Positions 1 through 13,092 are shown, counted from the first letter of the stretch. The stretch: 64,000 nucleotides of DNA from Polyodon spathula (GCF_017654505.1 NC_054540.1:39444468-39508467), one strand, 5' to 3'. Translations and numbers: made by a program. The notes: generated by a model from the sequence alone, not told the origin.

Positions 1-2387
1 CGAAGGATGAAATAGAAATGGTGGAAATGACAAATGACTGCTTCCTAACACAATTTGTCAAGGCACCGACTAGAGGGGAGGCATGCCTTGATTTAGTCTT
101 TTCAAATAACGAAGACAGAATAACTAAAACAGAGGTCAGAGAACCACTGGCAAACTCAGACCACAACATGGTCTCATTTGAAGTGTTTTTTAAATCCCAA
201 AAAGTAATGACTAAAGCTAAGGTTTACAATTTTAGAAAAGCAAACTATGAAGGCATGAAACAGAGACTAACAGAAGTAGATTGGAGTAAAATAGAGAAAA
301 CACCCACAGAAAAAGGATGGCTGTTCTTCAAAAATGTAGTACTAGAGGCGCAAAACAATTATATCCCTAAAGTAGACAAATCTAAATGTAAAACTAAATT
401 GCCAAAATGGTTTAATAGATCAATTAAAAAAAATATTCAGCGAAAAAAGGCACTTTACAGAGCATTAAAAAAGGACCAAAAAGAAAGTACACAGAAAGAG
501 TACACAGAACTGCAAATGCAAGTCAAAAAGGAAGTTAGAAAGGCCAAGAGAGAAATAGAAATGAACATTGCTAAGGGAGCTAAAACCAATTCCAAAATGT
601 TTTTCCAATATTACAACAGCAAGAGAACATTCAAAGAGGAGATTAAATGTTTAAGAGATACAAATGGCAAAATCGTAGATGAAGAAAAAAAAATAGCAAA
701 TATGTTAAATGATTACTTTTCACAAGTTTTTACAAAGGAAAGATACTGACAACATGCCCCACATGTCATCCAGTTCCTATCCAGTTTTAAATAACTTTAG
801 CATAACTGAGGCAGAAGTGTTAAAGGGACTAGGAGCTCTTAAAATAAACAAATCCCCTGGGCCGGATGAGATCCTCCCAAAAGTACTCAAAGAAATGAAA
901 GAAGTTATTTACAAAACCGCTAACCAAGATCATGCAGCAGTCTCTTGACACAGGGGTGGTACCGACAGACTGGAAAATTGCAAACGTAATACCGATCCAC
1001 AAAAAGGGAAACAAAACTGAACCAGGTAACTACAGACCAGTAAGCCTGACTTCTATTATATGCAAACTTATGGAAACTATAATAAGATCCAAAATGGAAA
1101 ATTACCTATATGGTAACAGGGTACTGGGAGACAGTCAACATGGTTTTAGGAAAGGGAGATCGTGTCTAACTAACTTGCTTGATTTTTTTGAGGATGCAAC
1201 ATCGATAATGGATAATTGCAAAGCATATGACATGGTTTATTTAGATTTCCAGAAAGCTTTTGACAAAGTCCCGCACAAAAGATTAATTCTCAAACTGAAC
1301 GCAGTTGGGATTCAAGGAAACACATGTACATGGATTAGGGAGTGGTTAACTTGTAGAAAACAGAAAGTACTGATTAGAGGAAAAACCTCAGAATGGAGTG
1401 TGGTAACCAGCGGTGTACCACAGGGATCAGTATTAGGTCCTCTGCTATTCCTAATCTACATTAATGATTTAGATTCTGGTATAGTAAGCAAACTTGTTAA
1501 ATTTGCAGACGACACAAAAGTAGGAGGAGTGGCAAACACTGTTGCAGCAGCAAAGGTCATTCAAAATGATCTAGACAAGATTCAGAACTGGGCAGACACA
1601 TGACAAATGACATTTAATAGAGAAAAGTGTAAGGTACTGCACGCAGGAAATAAAAATGTGCATTATAAATATCATATGGGAGATAATGAAATTGGAGAAG
1701 GAATCTATGAAAAAGACCTAGGAGTTTTTGTTGACTCAGAAATGTCTTCATCTAGGCAATGTGGGGAAGCTATAAAAAAGGCTAACAAGATACTCGGATA
1801 CATTGTGAAAAGTGTTGAATTTAAATCAAGGGAAGTAATGTTAAAACTGTACAATGCACTTGTAAGACCTCATCTTGAATATTGTGTTCAGTTCTGGTCA
1901 CCTCGCTATAAAAAAGATATTGCTGCTCTAGAAAGAGTGCAAAGAAGAGCGACCAGAATTATTCCGGGCTTAAAAGGCATGTCATATGCAGACAGGCTAA
2001 AAGAATTGAATCTGTTCAGTCTTGAACAAAGAAGACTACGTGGCGACCTAATTCAAGCATTCAAAATTCTAAAAGGTATTGACAGTGTCGACGCAAGGGA
2101 CTTTTTCAGCCTGAAAAAAGAAACAAGGACCAGGGGTCACAAATGGAGTTTAGAAAAAGGGGCATTCAGAACAGAAAATAGGAGACACTTTTTTACACAG
2201 AGAATTGTGAGGGTCTGGAATCAACTCCCCAGTAACGTTGTTGAAGCTGACACCCTGGGATCCTTCAAGAAGCTGCTTGATGAGATTTTGGGATCAATAA
2301 GCTACTAACAACCAAACGAGCAAGATGGGCCGAATGGCCTCCTCTCGTTTGTAAACTTTCTTATGTTCTTATGTTCTTATGTTCTTA
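1..2387 (+). mobile_element. CR1-like LINE, copy 1 (5' end outside window)
   Basis: Non-LTR retrotransposon entered from the left edge. It carries the end of an endonuclease domain, a full reverse transcriptase, a short 3' UTR and a 3' tail of the octamer TTATGTTC repeated about three times (to about 2387). A 3' end made of an 8-bp microsatellite instead of poly(A) is typical of the CR1 group. The same sequence recurs at 13548-15067 and, inverted, at 54150-55168, with few differences, so the family is young. The body is broken by two frame changes and one nonsense codon. Confidence 0.9.
18..2308 (+). pseudogene. CR1-like ORF2 (endonuclease end + reverse transcriptase), broken
   Basis: Encodes the enzyme that nicks DNA and copies the LINE RNA at the target. 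The first part (18-749) ends the endonuclease domain, with the SDH motif near 160-170, followed by a Lys-rich linker. Reverse transcriptase blocks follow: DEILP near 865, NYRPVSL near 1028, the AF-D block QKAFDKVPH near 1250, GVPQGSVLGPLLF near 1410, and the catalytic FADDT near 1505. The C-terminal part runs to a TAA at 2306-2308. Damage: the frame shifts near 740 and near 915 (one extra A compared with the copy at 13,600), and there is a TGA at 1601-1603 where the second copy has TGG. Otherwise the protein is almost the same as the second copy, so inactivation is recent. Confidence 0.88.
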
Positions 2388-3704
2388 ATTTTCAAAGCCT
2401 TTTACTCCAAACCGTAAATTCAAATAGTTTTTCAAAAGGAGAACACCTTGAAGTATTTAGGTTGCTTATTTTGCATTTTGTAATTTTTTTGTTTTGTTAT
2501 TTAGACATGCACATTGGGTTTTTGCCATGAAAATGTCTTGATAAATCATAACTCACGATGTTTACAGTCAGAAAACTTTAAGTGGTCCCCCACTTGTTTG
2601 AGTTCAGGTTTTTGATTGTTTCATCAGTTTATCATTTTAGCTCTTTGCTAGCCAACTTCCCACTAGGGCATACACAGACGCGTGAACAGGTTTATCAATA
2701 CAAATGAAAGGGAACCATTCAAAGGAAAAATCTTTTAAAAACAAAATGAGATTCATAAGTATGCATACAGTTTGCAGGTGTTGTCCCTCATTTCCATAAA
2801 ATAAATTGTAAGAGTGACTAATAATTACTATTGAATTGGGTAGAATAAAAGATGTTGTATGCACTTTTTATATGACATGCATGTTCATATCAGATTTACT
2901 CCCAGATTGAGTTGGCTCTGTCATGACAGCAGATGATGCATTTTCACAAGTTATTTTTATAGCCCGACTCCAATGTGAAACAAAAAGAAACAGGTGAAAA
3001 AATTAATAAAATAATTAAAAAAATATATATATTGCAAGAGGCAGAAACAGAAATAAATGTATTTTGTTGTAAATCACAACTGTTCACTAACACTATTTAA
3101 TTAATATTAATAATCAACATCTTAATTAAACACACAATTTGGTTGACTCATTGACAGAAGGCCCCAGGAAGCCCTGAGTTATTCTTACAGGGGCACACAA
3201 CCTACGAGCAGTGAGACCTGGTCACTTAGAACTACACATTTGCTACAGTGTGCCTAATTTGATTAAAAAACATGTAGTGCAATGAATCCTTAGCTTTGAA
3301 TTGCAAATGCATCAAGCAACAGAACACAGAGTGAAAAGACTAGCTATAATGCCACTGCTGACTGTGTATGCCAGTGCTGACATTTCTGCAGCATTAGACA
3401 AGAAGAAATTCATAACATACAACGCACACCAAATGCACCATTGGTATGGCAATTTGAAATCCATTTTTTGTTGTATTAATAATCTGTCTTATAAAACAGC
3501 AAACATCACAAATACAAAAGGTTATCCTTAAACACCACAAACAACAAAAAAGCACATATGCCTGACTGTAATCAGTCACACATTCTCACATTTTAGATTG
3601 AAGAAAACTGTTTTCCAAGCCAAAAATATTTACAGGTACTGTAAGTGTAATGATTGTCTGATTTTTACTGAAACCCTCTTAACTGCTCTACTCTATACAA
3701 GTGA

Positions 3705-3705
<1 letters not shown>
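2388..3705. other. AT-rich intergenic or intronic DNA, nothing recognised
   Basis: Only short frames without recognisable domains on either strand. No RNA gene, splice-flanked conserved exon or clear repeat was identified. Confidence 0.5.
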
Positions 3706-3755
<50 letters not shown>

Positions 3756-3790
3756 GTAGTAGTAGTAGTAGTAGTCGTAGTCATCGTAGT
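3706..3790. repeat. (ATT)n followed by (AGT)n microsatellite
   Basis: An uninterrupted ATT/TTA triplet run (about 3706-3755) passes directly into AGT triplets (to about 3776) and then degenerates. It is a compound microsatellite. Confidence 0.95.
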
Positions 3791-3948
3791 ATTTACTGTT
3801 ATCAGAGATAAAGCACCTCACTATGCCAAAGTAAATAACAGCACTATCTTAATGAATTCATTTGACAAACCCTTCTAGGATTTTATACAAAACAAAAAAT
3901 GCTAAGCAAAACATGCATGATAAAAAGCGTGTGTGAAAAGCTACTCAC

Positions 3949-4364
3949 ACAGTGAAATGGTAAAGAAAACACTTCCGTCCACTGGGCCGCTCCAGGAAGT
4001 TGTATACATCCCCCTGCATGCTGGTTTTGGTCTGGTAAGGGCAGTGGAAGCGCTTGGGAGAGGAGTACCTGCAGACCTCACTTCCCGAGGAAGGCTGGCT
4101 GTTGATCTGACATGCTGGGTCCTTTGTGTCTGCCTGAAAGTTACAGGGAATACCTGATCCATTATTCACCACAGGGTCTGGTTCCAGTGAAACTGAAGAA
4201 TACTGTGTGTGTACATCTCTTCTCATCTTAAGACTCCGAGAGGACTTAGTGTGCCTGATCGGTTCCATCACTTGTGACCGGGAGGAATCCTGAACTCTGC
4301 TGGAACTGCTGCTGCTGACATCAAACATGGGGTAGCTGCTTTTCCCCTCGTTGGTGTAAGACAT
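3949..4364 (-). CDS. kcnq1-like: KCNQ1-like potassium channel, first coding exon (partial gene)
   Basis: The minus-strand frame from ATG at 4362-4364 has a Ser-rich N-terminus, a basic stretch ([10 protein letters not shown]) and ends in [20 protein letters not shown]. This matches the conserved segment just before and into transmembrane helix S1 of KCNQ1-type (Kv7.1) channels. A good donor (GTGAGTAG) follows directly at 3948-3941 and splits the last Val codon after its second base, which agrees with my recollection of the human KCNQ1 exon 1/2 junction. The remaining exons would lie to the left, outside the window. The frame stays open upstream of the ATG for roughly 90 bases, so an earlier start is possible. 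Odd: the usually conserved Trp of the ERPxGWKC motif is Arg (CGG). It could be a duplicate or divergent paralog, or a decayed copy. Confidence 0.6.
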
Positions 4365-6910
4365 TGCAAAGCCAATACGCTCCTGATCAATTAAAACTGA
4401 AATCCTCTGGAACTGGAACGTGCTGTATGAACCCCAAGAGACACCTCTGACAGGTGATTAGACATCAGGGAATCACCACTTTCCAGTATGTTGCCTCTTA
4501 CAGCCTGGAGGTAGATCAAAAGAAAAATAAAGGTGAAACATAATGAGGTGTATAGTCAAAGCATTTACAATAGTCTTTTATTAACTCCTATTATTAAATA
4601 AATATGATGTCGATTTTATAAAATTAATTAAAACAACTTGAGAACTTACCTTATATGATATAACTTTGTGTGTTCCTCCATTTAAAAAAAAAACTAAGAA
4701 GTAATTACTGAACAAAAATTCTCTATTGGAAGAAAATCTTTTTTCTCTATAAAACCAGCCGAATGTTTTTTTTTTTTTTTTTTTTTTTTAATATCATTTT
4801 TTTATAGAATCAGGTGATCAGCCTTATCACAGTAATTTTCACTGTAACATTGCAATATTACCATTCTTTGCCATGGTTTTAATATGCTTTGCCATACCAT
4901 TTTGTAAAATAAATCAAAGTGGTGGTGTGCAGCAATAAGGAATATACAACAAAACAAAATGCTTAAAGTGGCTTGGATACTGTGCTACACAACTATTTAA
5001 TTATAGAAAGATTCAATTGTGTAAAAACAAAGTTCCCAGTAAAGCTACAACCAACTTACCTACCCACCAACTTAAATTAATTAAAAAGCATTAGAACAAT
5101 GCTGAAGAATTTCAATAAAATATAATAGAAAGTATTCCATTAAGTGATGTCAGGTGGAATCATATTACCTGCTGCTGTCTACACTTATACATAGCTTTTT
5201 TTTTTTTTTTTTTTTTTTTTAATAATTATGGATGATCAAACCAAGCAACAAAAGTTGAAATAGTAAGTAGGCTGGAATTCACACTCGCTCTAAATTCACT
5301 CATCCGTCCGTACTTATTAAATCAATGTGACTGGATTTTCAAATGACTTCTTGTAATCTAACTATACACATTGCTCCCTTTCCACTGAGTGTAGCTATCT
5401 TTTCAACACGTGGTGCTGGGTTATAGCCCTCTGTTTAAGCCACAGTGAAAGGCCTTGGCCTTTGCAACAATAATTCTATTTTCATCTGCCACTAGGGCTG
5501 ACTGCAAAGCTACAGGAATCCAGTTCTGTTGGTTTCCATCAGCAGATCGAGATTAAAAGGAATTCAATTAGGTCTTTGTCAGTCCTATTTAGGTTGCAGA
5601 CTGGTAGAACTTAATCTCTCCAACTCATTGATGGTGGAAATTGTCGAATCCATGCTAAGGATGAGAGACACAGGTTTAAAATCTGTGAATACAGAATCAC
5701 TTAAAATGTGTAGACAGAACAGAGGCCTGTGAATTAATTATATTTTCAGTAAGATATTGGAGTTTGGTGAATTATAAATTCCATTTATACAAAAGGATAA
5801 TTAAACAGGTGATCCTTTGGCTTTGTGTAACATCTGGTTGCAGTCTGGACTGTATAACACTCAGATTGACATTGTAATGAGATGAGATTCAGTTTTACAG
5901 AATGGTTTCATGGTGCAGTTAGGAATTACATTGGTCCAACCTTTTAAAGAGCACCTTGGTATAGCTCTGAAATATGTTTCTTAACTAACATATTCTTGTT
6001 GTTTACAATCACTTGACATTATTTTCTGTCTCAGTCAGCACATCATGTTGAGTTTTATAAAGCACCCCTGTTGCCTCAAAGGGTCTCTGAAACACTTTAA
6101 GTATAGCTGGCACACAGGAGTGTGTCCATTAACCTGTCCCCATGAAGTGAATGTTGAACAAATGTGGTATTTCTTACTCATGTATTTTTACATTCACTAG
6201 GTTGTATGGAGACTGGTTACAAGTTACACTCTGCAGTATCATCTGTACTCAGAGAGAGGACATGTTTACACACAGTGAAATGAATTCATTAGTTCAGATA
6301 GCTGTAACATTGCATATCCATAACCTTTAAAGAATATCTTTAACTGGCTCAGGGATGATGTTGTAATAAAAGCTCTTTGAAACCAAACCTTTTGTGTTCA
6401 GAGGTAAATTAGCCTATTCTTTCCCTCAACACCTCTTTTATACAGCTTGCCCGTAGTGATGACAGCTTCATTTAAGCATATAGTATTTCTGTTTTCTATT
6501 AAGTTTCCAGGACACCCTACAAATTATATATTCATCCTTGTGGGGATTCCTTATTCATAAATAAAGAATGCTCTAACCAAGTCTCATCACAACTGGACAA
6601 GCAGCTCCCTGTGTAAGAGTGTGACAGACACCAACGCACACCCTTCTGCCTCAACTAAATCCCATCCTCAGTGCAGGTGCTTAGTAAAGCAAGGTGAAAG
6701 CATAGGTAGGTATGGTAGAGCGTGGTAATGTATAATAATACAAACTTGCAAAAATACTGTATATATTTAACATTATAAACATGCACTATTTAGGGAAACA
6801 TAACCCAATAATACTATTATATTAATAATATGATTATTGTTAAATATAAATGACCTATTCAAAGGACATGCCTGCATAGGGTTACTACTACTACGACTAA
6901 TAAAAATAAT

Positions 6911-6967
<57 letters not shown>
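6911..6967. repeat. (TAA)n microsatellite
   Basis: About 18 TAA/ATA triplets, interrupted once. The open frames across it on the minus strand are runs of Ile, Leu or Tyr and are not genes. Confidence 0.95.
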
Positions 6968-6968
<1 letters not shown>

Positions 6969-7809
6969 TGTATAATACATAGTACATTATTATAAATATT
7001 ATGTACATAAAATGCTTGTATAATGTAAACATGAACAATGGTTGTATTGAACAAACAAACATACATACATATCAGTGGTGTTTGCTGTTGCTCTGCCCAA
7101 CCTACATTTTCGCTTTAGTGTTGCGTATTTACACTTCTGCTATTTAAAAATATACATACTGAAGAAACTATTATCTGCATTTTTAAAGAAACTTTTGCAA
7201 CTACACACTCTAAAAACTGCATCAAACAACATTTAGTCAAACCGTTAAATAATACTGTATGCGAGAAAAGTGTCGGAACTGTAAAACACAATTCCACTCT
7301 TTGGTGCCTTTTTTCAAGAATTAAATATATTGAGAATATAAGTAAATACATTATTAATGCATTACTAATTGTATTAAAACGATAATCATAAAGCTTTACC
7401 TTGGTCGTTAACGCATCCTTGGAAACAGGTGTGTTTAATCGCCGTTGGTGGCAAAGTCTTCTCCGTTTTGAATTAGAAGTTCAGTACCGTGGAGAGCGAA
7501 ACAGACACGTAATCACAGACAGCTTGCACGCTCTCTTTGTCTCCCCCTGTCTCTCGTTCTGCACTCACACCGGTTGGCAAAACGTTGCTAGGCGCCGCAG
7601 CAAACTTGTGAACAGATCGTGTCATCCCTTGTTTCCTATACCTCATCCATTTGTTTACTGTGACCAAAAAAAAAAAAAAAAAAAAAGAAAAGAAAAACAA
7701 CATGTAGAAACTAGTCCATTACATCCCACAACACTGATGTAATAGATCAAAAAAACAAAAAATAGACAAGTTAGAAAAAGTGGTCTGTCTTATACAAAAT
7801 CTCTATATC

Positions 7810-7851
7810 TCGCCTTGGACAAAGGCATCTGGCAAATAAACAAATAATAAA
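7810..7851 (+). repeat. SINE tail fragment
   Basis: The sequence CGCCTTGGACAAAGGCATCT followed by AAATAAACAAATAATAA is the usual 3' end of tRNA-derived fish SINEs (CTTGGATAAAGGCGTCTGC type). The head is not present. A related tail, inverted, is at 35738-35780. Confidence 0.6.
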
Positions 7852-8498
7852 GACAGTATTAACTGTACATATGGCCAAGTTATACATCTTTTTTTTTTTT
7901 TCTATTCAATCGATAATAATTGTTATTAGCAAGAATACTTTTCAGGCAAGAACATTAGTGAATTAAAAATCAAGTTAGATCCAGCGTAGCAATTTATAAT
8001 CGTATTGAGAACAGTCACAGGTGAATGAAGATCGCATTAGAGAAAGTAAAACCAAATGAGAAAGTGAGAAGGAGAAAGAGGCTGCAAAGAAACGGACGTT
8101 TCTAAACGTGAACACAAGACTTGGACCCCATTCACAGAACTTAAGGGATGTTCTTTGAAGACTGTCATAAACATTCTCGTATGTTAAACGGTGCTTTGGA
8201 AAATAAACTCCTAACCATCTAAAAGGGTTTCTTGAACAACGAACTGTTTCAGTAATCAAAATAATACAGCGAAGCGCGAGAACTGCCAGTGACTAGTGCA
8301 CGTGTTTTCAGGGTGTTGGCGCAGCAAAAGTAAATCAGCCAAAACCACCATTCCACATTTAATTTGCAGTTCCCAACACTTACGTAAAATGTAGAAAAAA
8401 AGGTAAATACCAGTCATACAGAAAGAGAAATAAGTCGCCAAAGAAAGGTAAAAATCCATGTCCATGTCCTCCTTTCTTTTTTTGCATATTTTTGCGGA

Positions 8499-8814
8499 CT
8501 CCAGGCACTTTTATCCAAGCATATGTATATTACAGGACATCCGAGTTTAATAACAATTAGCGTATCTTGTAAACATGGACATATACTGGGGAACGCATTT
8601 ATTTGACCTGTGTATCATGTATATTTAACGATGTATTGATATTTTAAAATTGACTAGCCGCACGCATCGCAGGCAAAATAAATAAATAAATAAATATAAT
8701 AATTGAAGACCCCAGGCACTTTTATCCACGCATATGTATATTACAGGACATCCGATTTTTATAACAATTAACTTGTTTTGTCAACATGGAAATATACTAG
8801 GAAACGCAATTATT
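8499..8814. repeat. Local direct duplication of about 105 bp
   Basis: The block starting ACTCCAGGCACTTTTATCCA (8499-8604) recurs as CCCCAGGCACTTTTATCCAC (about 8709-8814). Both share the CATATGTATATTACAGGACA core and the AACATGGA-ATATAC end. Roughly 100 bp, including an AAAT repeat, lies between them. It looks like a tandem duplication that has diverged by point changes. Confidence 0.8.
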
Positions 8815-10856
8815 GTGACGTCTATGTAATTTATATTAAATTATTTATTTCTGCTTTTTTTCAACTTAGATTTTATTTGTTTTCAAGACGACAGACAAAA
8901 AAAAAAAAAAAAAAAAACACAATGTAAAAAAAAATACACCACATTAGCTTTTGATATACAATAAGTACTTAAAATCCCGTAGCAGTCTTCACCAATGGTA
9001 TATTAAACAGAAATAAAATTAAAATAACACAAACAGGGTTGGTCAGTGTATCCCATTCATTTTAAGCTTATAAACCATTTATCTCCCAATAAAGGCAATC
9101 TCAGAGGATGTCATAATCATGTATACAGTAGGCATGAATTAATTATAGTTCTAGGATAGCAGTAAGTGGTGGCTATCCCTCTTTAAATCTGTCCAATTGC
9201 AATCTCAACAAGTATGTTATTTTTACCATAACAAATACATCTTGTACTTTGCTTAACTATTCTCCATATGTTGGGGTTCCTTTTTAAGCAGGCTTGAGGT
9301 TTTTTTTTTTTTTTTTGCAGTTGCGAATAAAATTTTGATCAAGTATATGTGACTTCTACCCTTCACAATCTCAGGCATTACTCCCAGTATTGCTATCTGG
9401 GGCTCCTAGGGAGGATTATTCTGAAAATCTTATTTATGGTCTGGAAAATAGATTCCCAAAATCTATCCAGTTTGGGGCAGGTCCATAACATATGGAGATG
9501 GTTACCCACCTCTCAACAACCCCTCCCACAGTCACCAGGCACAGCAGGGTGAATCTTTGTCACTATCTGCAGGGTCCTAAAATATCTACTTACAACTTTC
9601 CACTGAAATTCCCGCCATATATTTGCATTGGTAACTTTGTGAGCCTCAGTGCATATGTCTTCCCACATTTTAAGTGTGATTTCTTGTTGCAGTTCGGCCT
9701 CCCATTTTCTTCTAGTACAATATGTATTGTTCGGTATCATAGAAGCTAGGGCTTGGTACATACCAGCTATTTGCTTTCCACTATATTCCCTTTTCTGGAT
9801 TTTAATAAAATATTGCTCAATAGGTGAAGGAGTTTGTGTTACTTTCCCCAATCTTTATGCTTAAATAGATAGTGTCAAAGTTATAGGTATCTAAAGAAAT
9901 CTGTCTAAGGAAGTTGAAAGTCTGTTCATAATTGTTCAAAAAATTTTAATTGACTATCCTGTAAGAGTTAGTGTACAAAGTGCAAATTTAAGTGAAACCA
10001 TTTTCTAAACCTTGCATCAAGTGACAAGGCACAAAATCATTAACATGAGCAATACTTGTTAGTGTAGAAATTAACATGGGCAGATGGTAAGTCTGTTGCA
10101 CTCTGTTCCAAACCTGAAGCATAAATAGAGACCATCTACCCACAGAGCCACCCATCCACTTCCCTCCCACAAATGGGATTGCTGACAATGGGTGCATTTA
10201 GTCCTCTCCATATTAAGCCACCTAGTGTCTGTGAGTTCCATCAGCCAGTCATGGCATGTAATTGGACTGCCTAATAATACAGCCTTAAATTAGGTAATCC
10301 CAGCCTGCCTGATTGTTTTGGAAGCTGTAACACTTTATAACATTTTCGTGGGCCGTTTGCCATGCGAAATAAATCTTGAAATCAGGTGGTTTAGTGTATT
10401 AGATGTGGACACAGGAATGTGAGTAGGTAGCATCTGAAAGGGATAGTGTAAAAGCCCAGGGAGTACATTCATTCTAATTGTTTCTACTCTCCCTGTCAAG
10501 GATAGAGGCTAAATTGACCCGCGGTCCCAGTCTCCCTTAATCCTATCAATTAGTTTAACATAGTTTGTTTTATACAAGTTATCTAAGGAAGGAGGTATGT
10601 TGATTCCTAAATATCTTATGCCCTGCACTGGCCATTTAATAGAGAATAAAGTTTTCATCTGATGAGGGATCTTCTTCATGGTCATGGCCTCTGTTTTATT
10701 TATATTTATTTTGTAACCTGAGAAGAGTCCAAACTCCTCCTTGCATTTCTTGAGATTAGGTATTGAGTTCAGAGATTCAGATATATATTAAAGAACATTG
10801 TTCGCATATAACAATATCTTATGTTCCTCTCCTCCCACATCCACCCCTTTGATATC

Positions 10857-11320
10857 AACATATGGCAAAGTGATAATTAGTAGCAGGTGTACAGCAGGTG
10901 CGGTGTTGGTGCAGTAATCCAAAGAACAAACAGACAACAAAGTATTCTTTTATTTTTATAATCCAATGGACTGATGACCAGCCAATAAATAACAAAGAGC
11001 TTGCAATGCACAACAATGTGTAATTGCACAGTGGTGAAAAAGGGTTGCAGTCCCATAAATAATAAGCACAGTACTTAACACATCCCTTTATGCTATCACG
11101 CATGACCCCTTGGTAAACGATTGCAGCTGCCTTTATTACTTGCAGCTGCTACCTCGTTTACCTTCCAGGTCAATACGTTCCTGCAATCCAGTCCTGCCCC
11201 CTTCCAGGCTGACCAACTTCCCGACCCTGGAAATGAACTGTCAGGTCAGCCCATCCAAAGACTTTCCCTTTTGCTACTTTGTGCCCTCACAGGTCGTGAG
11301 GAAGATTTTCAACCAGAACT
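10857..11320 (-). mobile_element. Inserted element of about 460 bp within the L1-like RT, unclassified (LTR-like?)
   Basis: L1-like RT sequence stops near 11320 (after the GCPLSPLLF block) and resumes near 10857 (before the catalytic box), so the segment between is an insertion. On the minus strand it has an AATAAA signal near 10955, a TG-type start near 11291 and CA near 10863, as in a solo LTR, but I do not find a matching target duplication. It also contains a hairpin (11112-11162). It codes for nothing recognisable. Confidence 0.5.
11112..11162. repeat. Hairpin-forming inverted repeat
   Basis: GGTAAACGA (11112-11120) pairs with TCGTTTACC (11154-11162), and GCAGCTGC (11123-11130) with GCAGCTGC (11142-11149). 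The two stems are stacked, with a small asymmetric bulge and an 11-nt loop. Confidence 0.8.
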
Positions 11321-13092
11321 CATTATACTCATTAAATTTTCCCTAATTAGCTATGCCAGTAGTTCTATACTGATCACAAATAGAAGTGGGGAAAGTGGGC
11401 ATCCCTGTCTTGTCCCTCTCTCCAGCCCGAATGACCGAGAAAAGCTGCCATCACCCATACTGAGGCTTGTGGTGTAGAACACAGAATCTGAATCCATTTA
11501 ATAAAATTAGGGACAAATCCAAATTTACACAGGACCTGAAAAAAGAAGGGCCATGACACCCTATCAAACGCTTTTTCAGCATTTAATGCCAATGCCATAC
11601 TACCTGCATCCTGGCCCTGGGCATGTAACATGATATTAAGGAGTCTATGGACATTGTCTGTTGAGTGATGTCCAAGAGCAAATCCTGTTTGGTCTGGGTG
11701 TATAATATACCTAATAACTTTCTCCACTCTTTTTTGCTAGAATAGATGTAAGTATCTTGAGATCTGTATTAAGGAGAGATATTGGTCTGTATGACCCACA
11801 CTCCATTGGGCCTTTACCTTCCTTGTGTATGACAGTAATAATAGCATCCCTCCAGGTGAATGGCAGCACCCCCATATCTAACGTATGGGAGTACATATGT
11901 AACAACAGTGGGCAAACGGCATCACTACCGAATTTATAAATCTCATTTGCATATCTATCTGACACAGGACTTTTGTTGTTTTTCAAGTTTTTAACCGCAT
12001 TCCTTATTTCTGCTTCAGTGATAGGCTCATCTATCTTTTGGGATAGTTTCATGGGTAGTTGAGGAATGTTTATATGTTGAAAATAGGCATCTATTCTTGA
12101 CAAATCAGTACAGGTATCTGTATTGGAATAGAGCTTCTTGTAGAAGGATGCAGAGGCCTCAGAGATCTGGTCTGGTTTAGTTAAAAAAAGCATTATCTGG
12201 CTCATTAGCTTTAAGTTCCTGCACTACCATGGATGCTTGTTGTTTTCTAAGTTAAAAAAAAACAATACTAGGCCTGGAGCTGTGCTCATAATAACATCGC
12301 TTTAAGAAAAACAAGTTTCTTTCTACCTTTTCAATTAGAAAAGTATCCAATGATCTGTGAGTTTCTTTAGGTTGCGTTAAAATTTCAGGAGATTGCTGCT
12401 GTTTGTGTTGCTGTTCCAATTTCTGTATTTTCTGGTCTAATTCTACTCGCTTTGCCTCCCTTCTTTTTTTTCCTTGCCGATGTATATGAAATTATACACC
12501 CCCTCAAGAAAGCCTTTGCACCCTCCCACAATACAACAGGAGAAACCTCAGGGGATTCATTAAATTCTAGATACTGTTGTAACTCATTTTTGATATAGTC
12601 TCAAAACGTGGAATCACTCAATAATGAGGTGTTCAAATGCCAACGGCTGGAGGTGGTTTGCCTACCCAAGTTCCAGTTTAAAACCACTGGGGCATGATAA
12701 GACAATGTGATATTAAGAATTTTACAGTCTAAGATTCAATGGACTTCTGTCTTTGAAAATCTATAGACAATAATCTATACATGAGTAGGAAGAATGTGGT
12801 TGGGAATAAAAAGAAAAATCATGCCTTGGATTTGAGTACCTCCAAACTTCAATCAAATCCAACTCTGTAAAGCTATTTTTAATGGCCCTGCTCATTTTAA
12901 GGAGGGGGGCTGAAGAAGCTGGAAGCCTATCAGCTACTGATGACAGTACACAGTTAAAATCCCCCCCCCTACCAGTAGGACCCCATTTGCTTTTTCAGTT
13001 ATGATGTCAAACAATGTTTTTATAAATTGAAGATTGTCATCATTTGGAGCAGAGACACTGATAAGGGAAACTACTATTCCTGCCAGAGTCCC

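Larger units (their letters stand above)
4365..9300. other. Non-coding DNA with simple repeats
   Basis: No convincing gene. It holds homopolymer T runs (about 4768-4790, 5196-5220, 7891-7902), A runs (about 7665-7686, 8897-8917), a TAA microsatellite, a SINE tail and a local duplication (listed separately). Because 3949-4364 is a first coding exon read leftwards, part of this stretch may hold its 5' UTR or promoter; I see no clear CpG-rich promoter. Confidence 0.5.

Noticed and set aside
4102..4364. Alternative idea that 3949-4364 is a retrogene or transposon ORF
   Set aside because: The canonical donor in the phase expected for KCNQ1 exon 1, and the lack of poly(A) or terminal repeats, favour a genuine exon, though duplication or decay is still possible.
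6773..7066. Ile/Tyr/Leu-rich frames near 7 kb
   Set aside because: These are translations of the (TAA)n microsatellite.
7401..7742. 113-codon frame with a Lys run
   Set aside because: The C-terminal part is a poly(A) tract and no domain is present.
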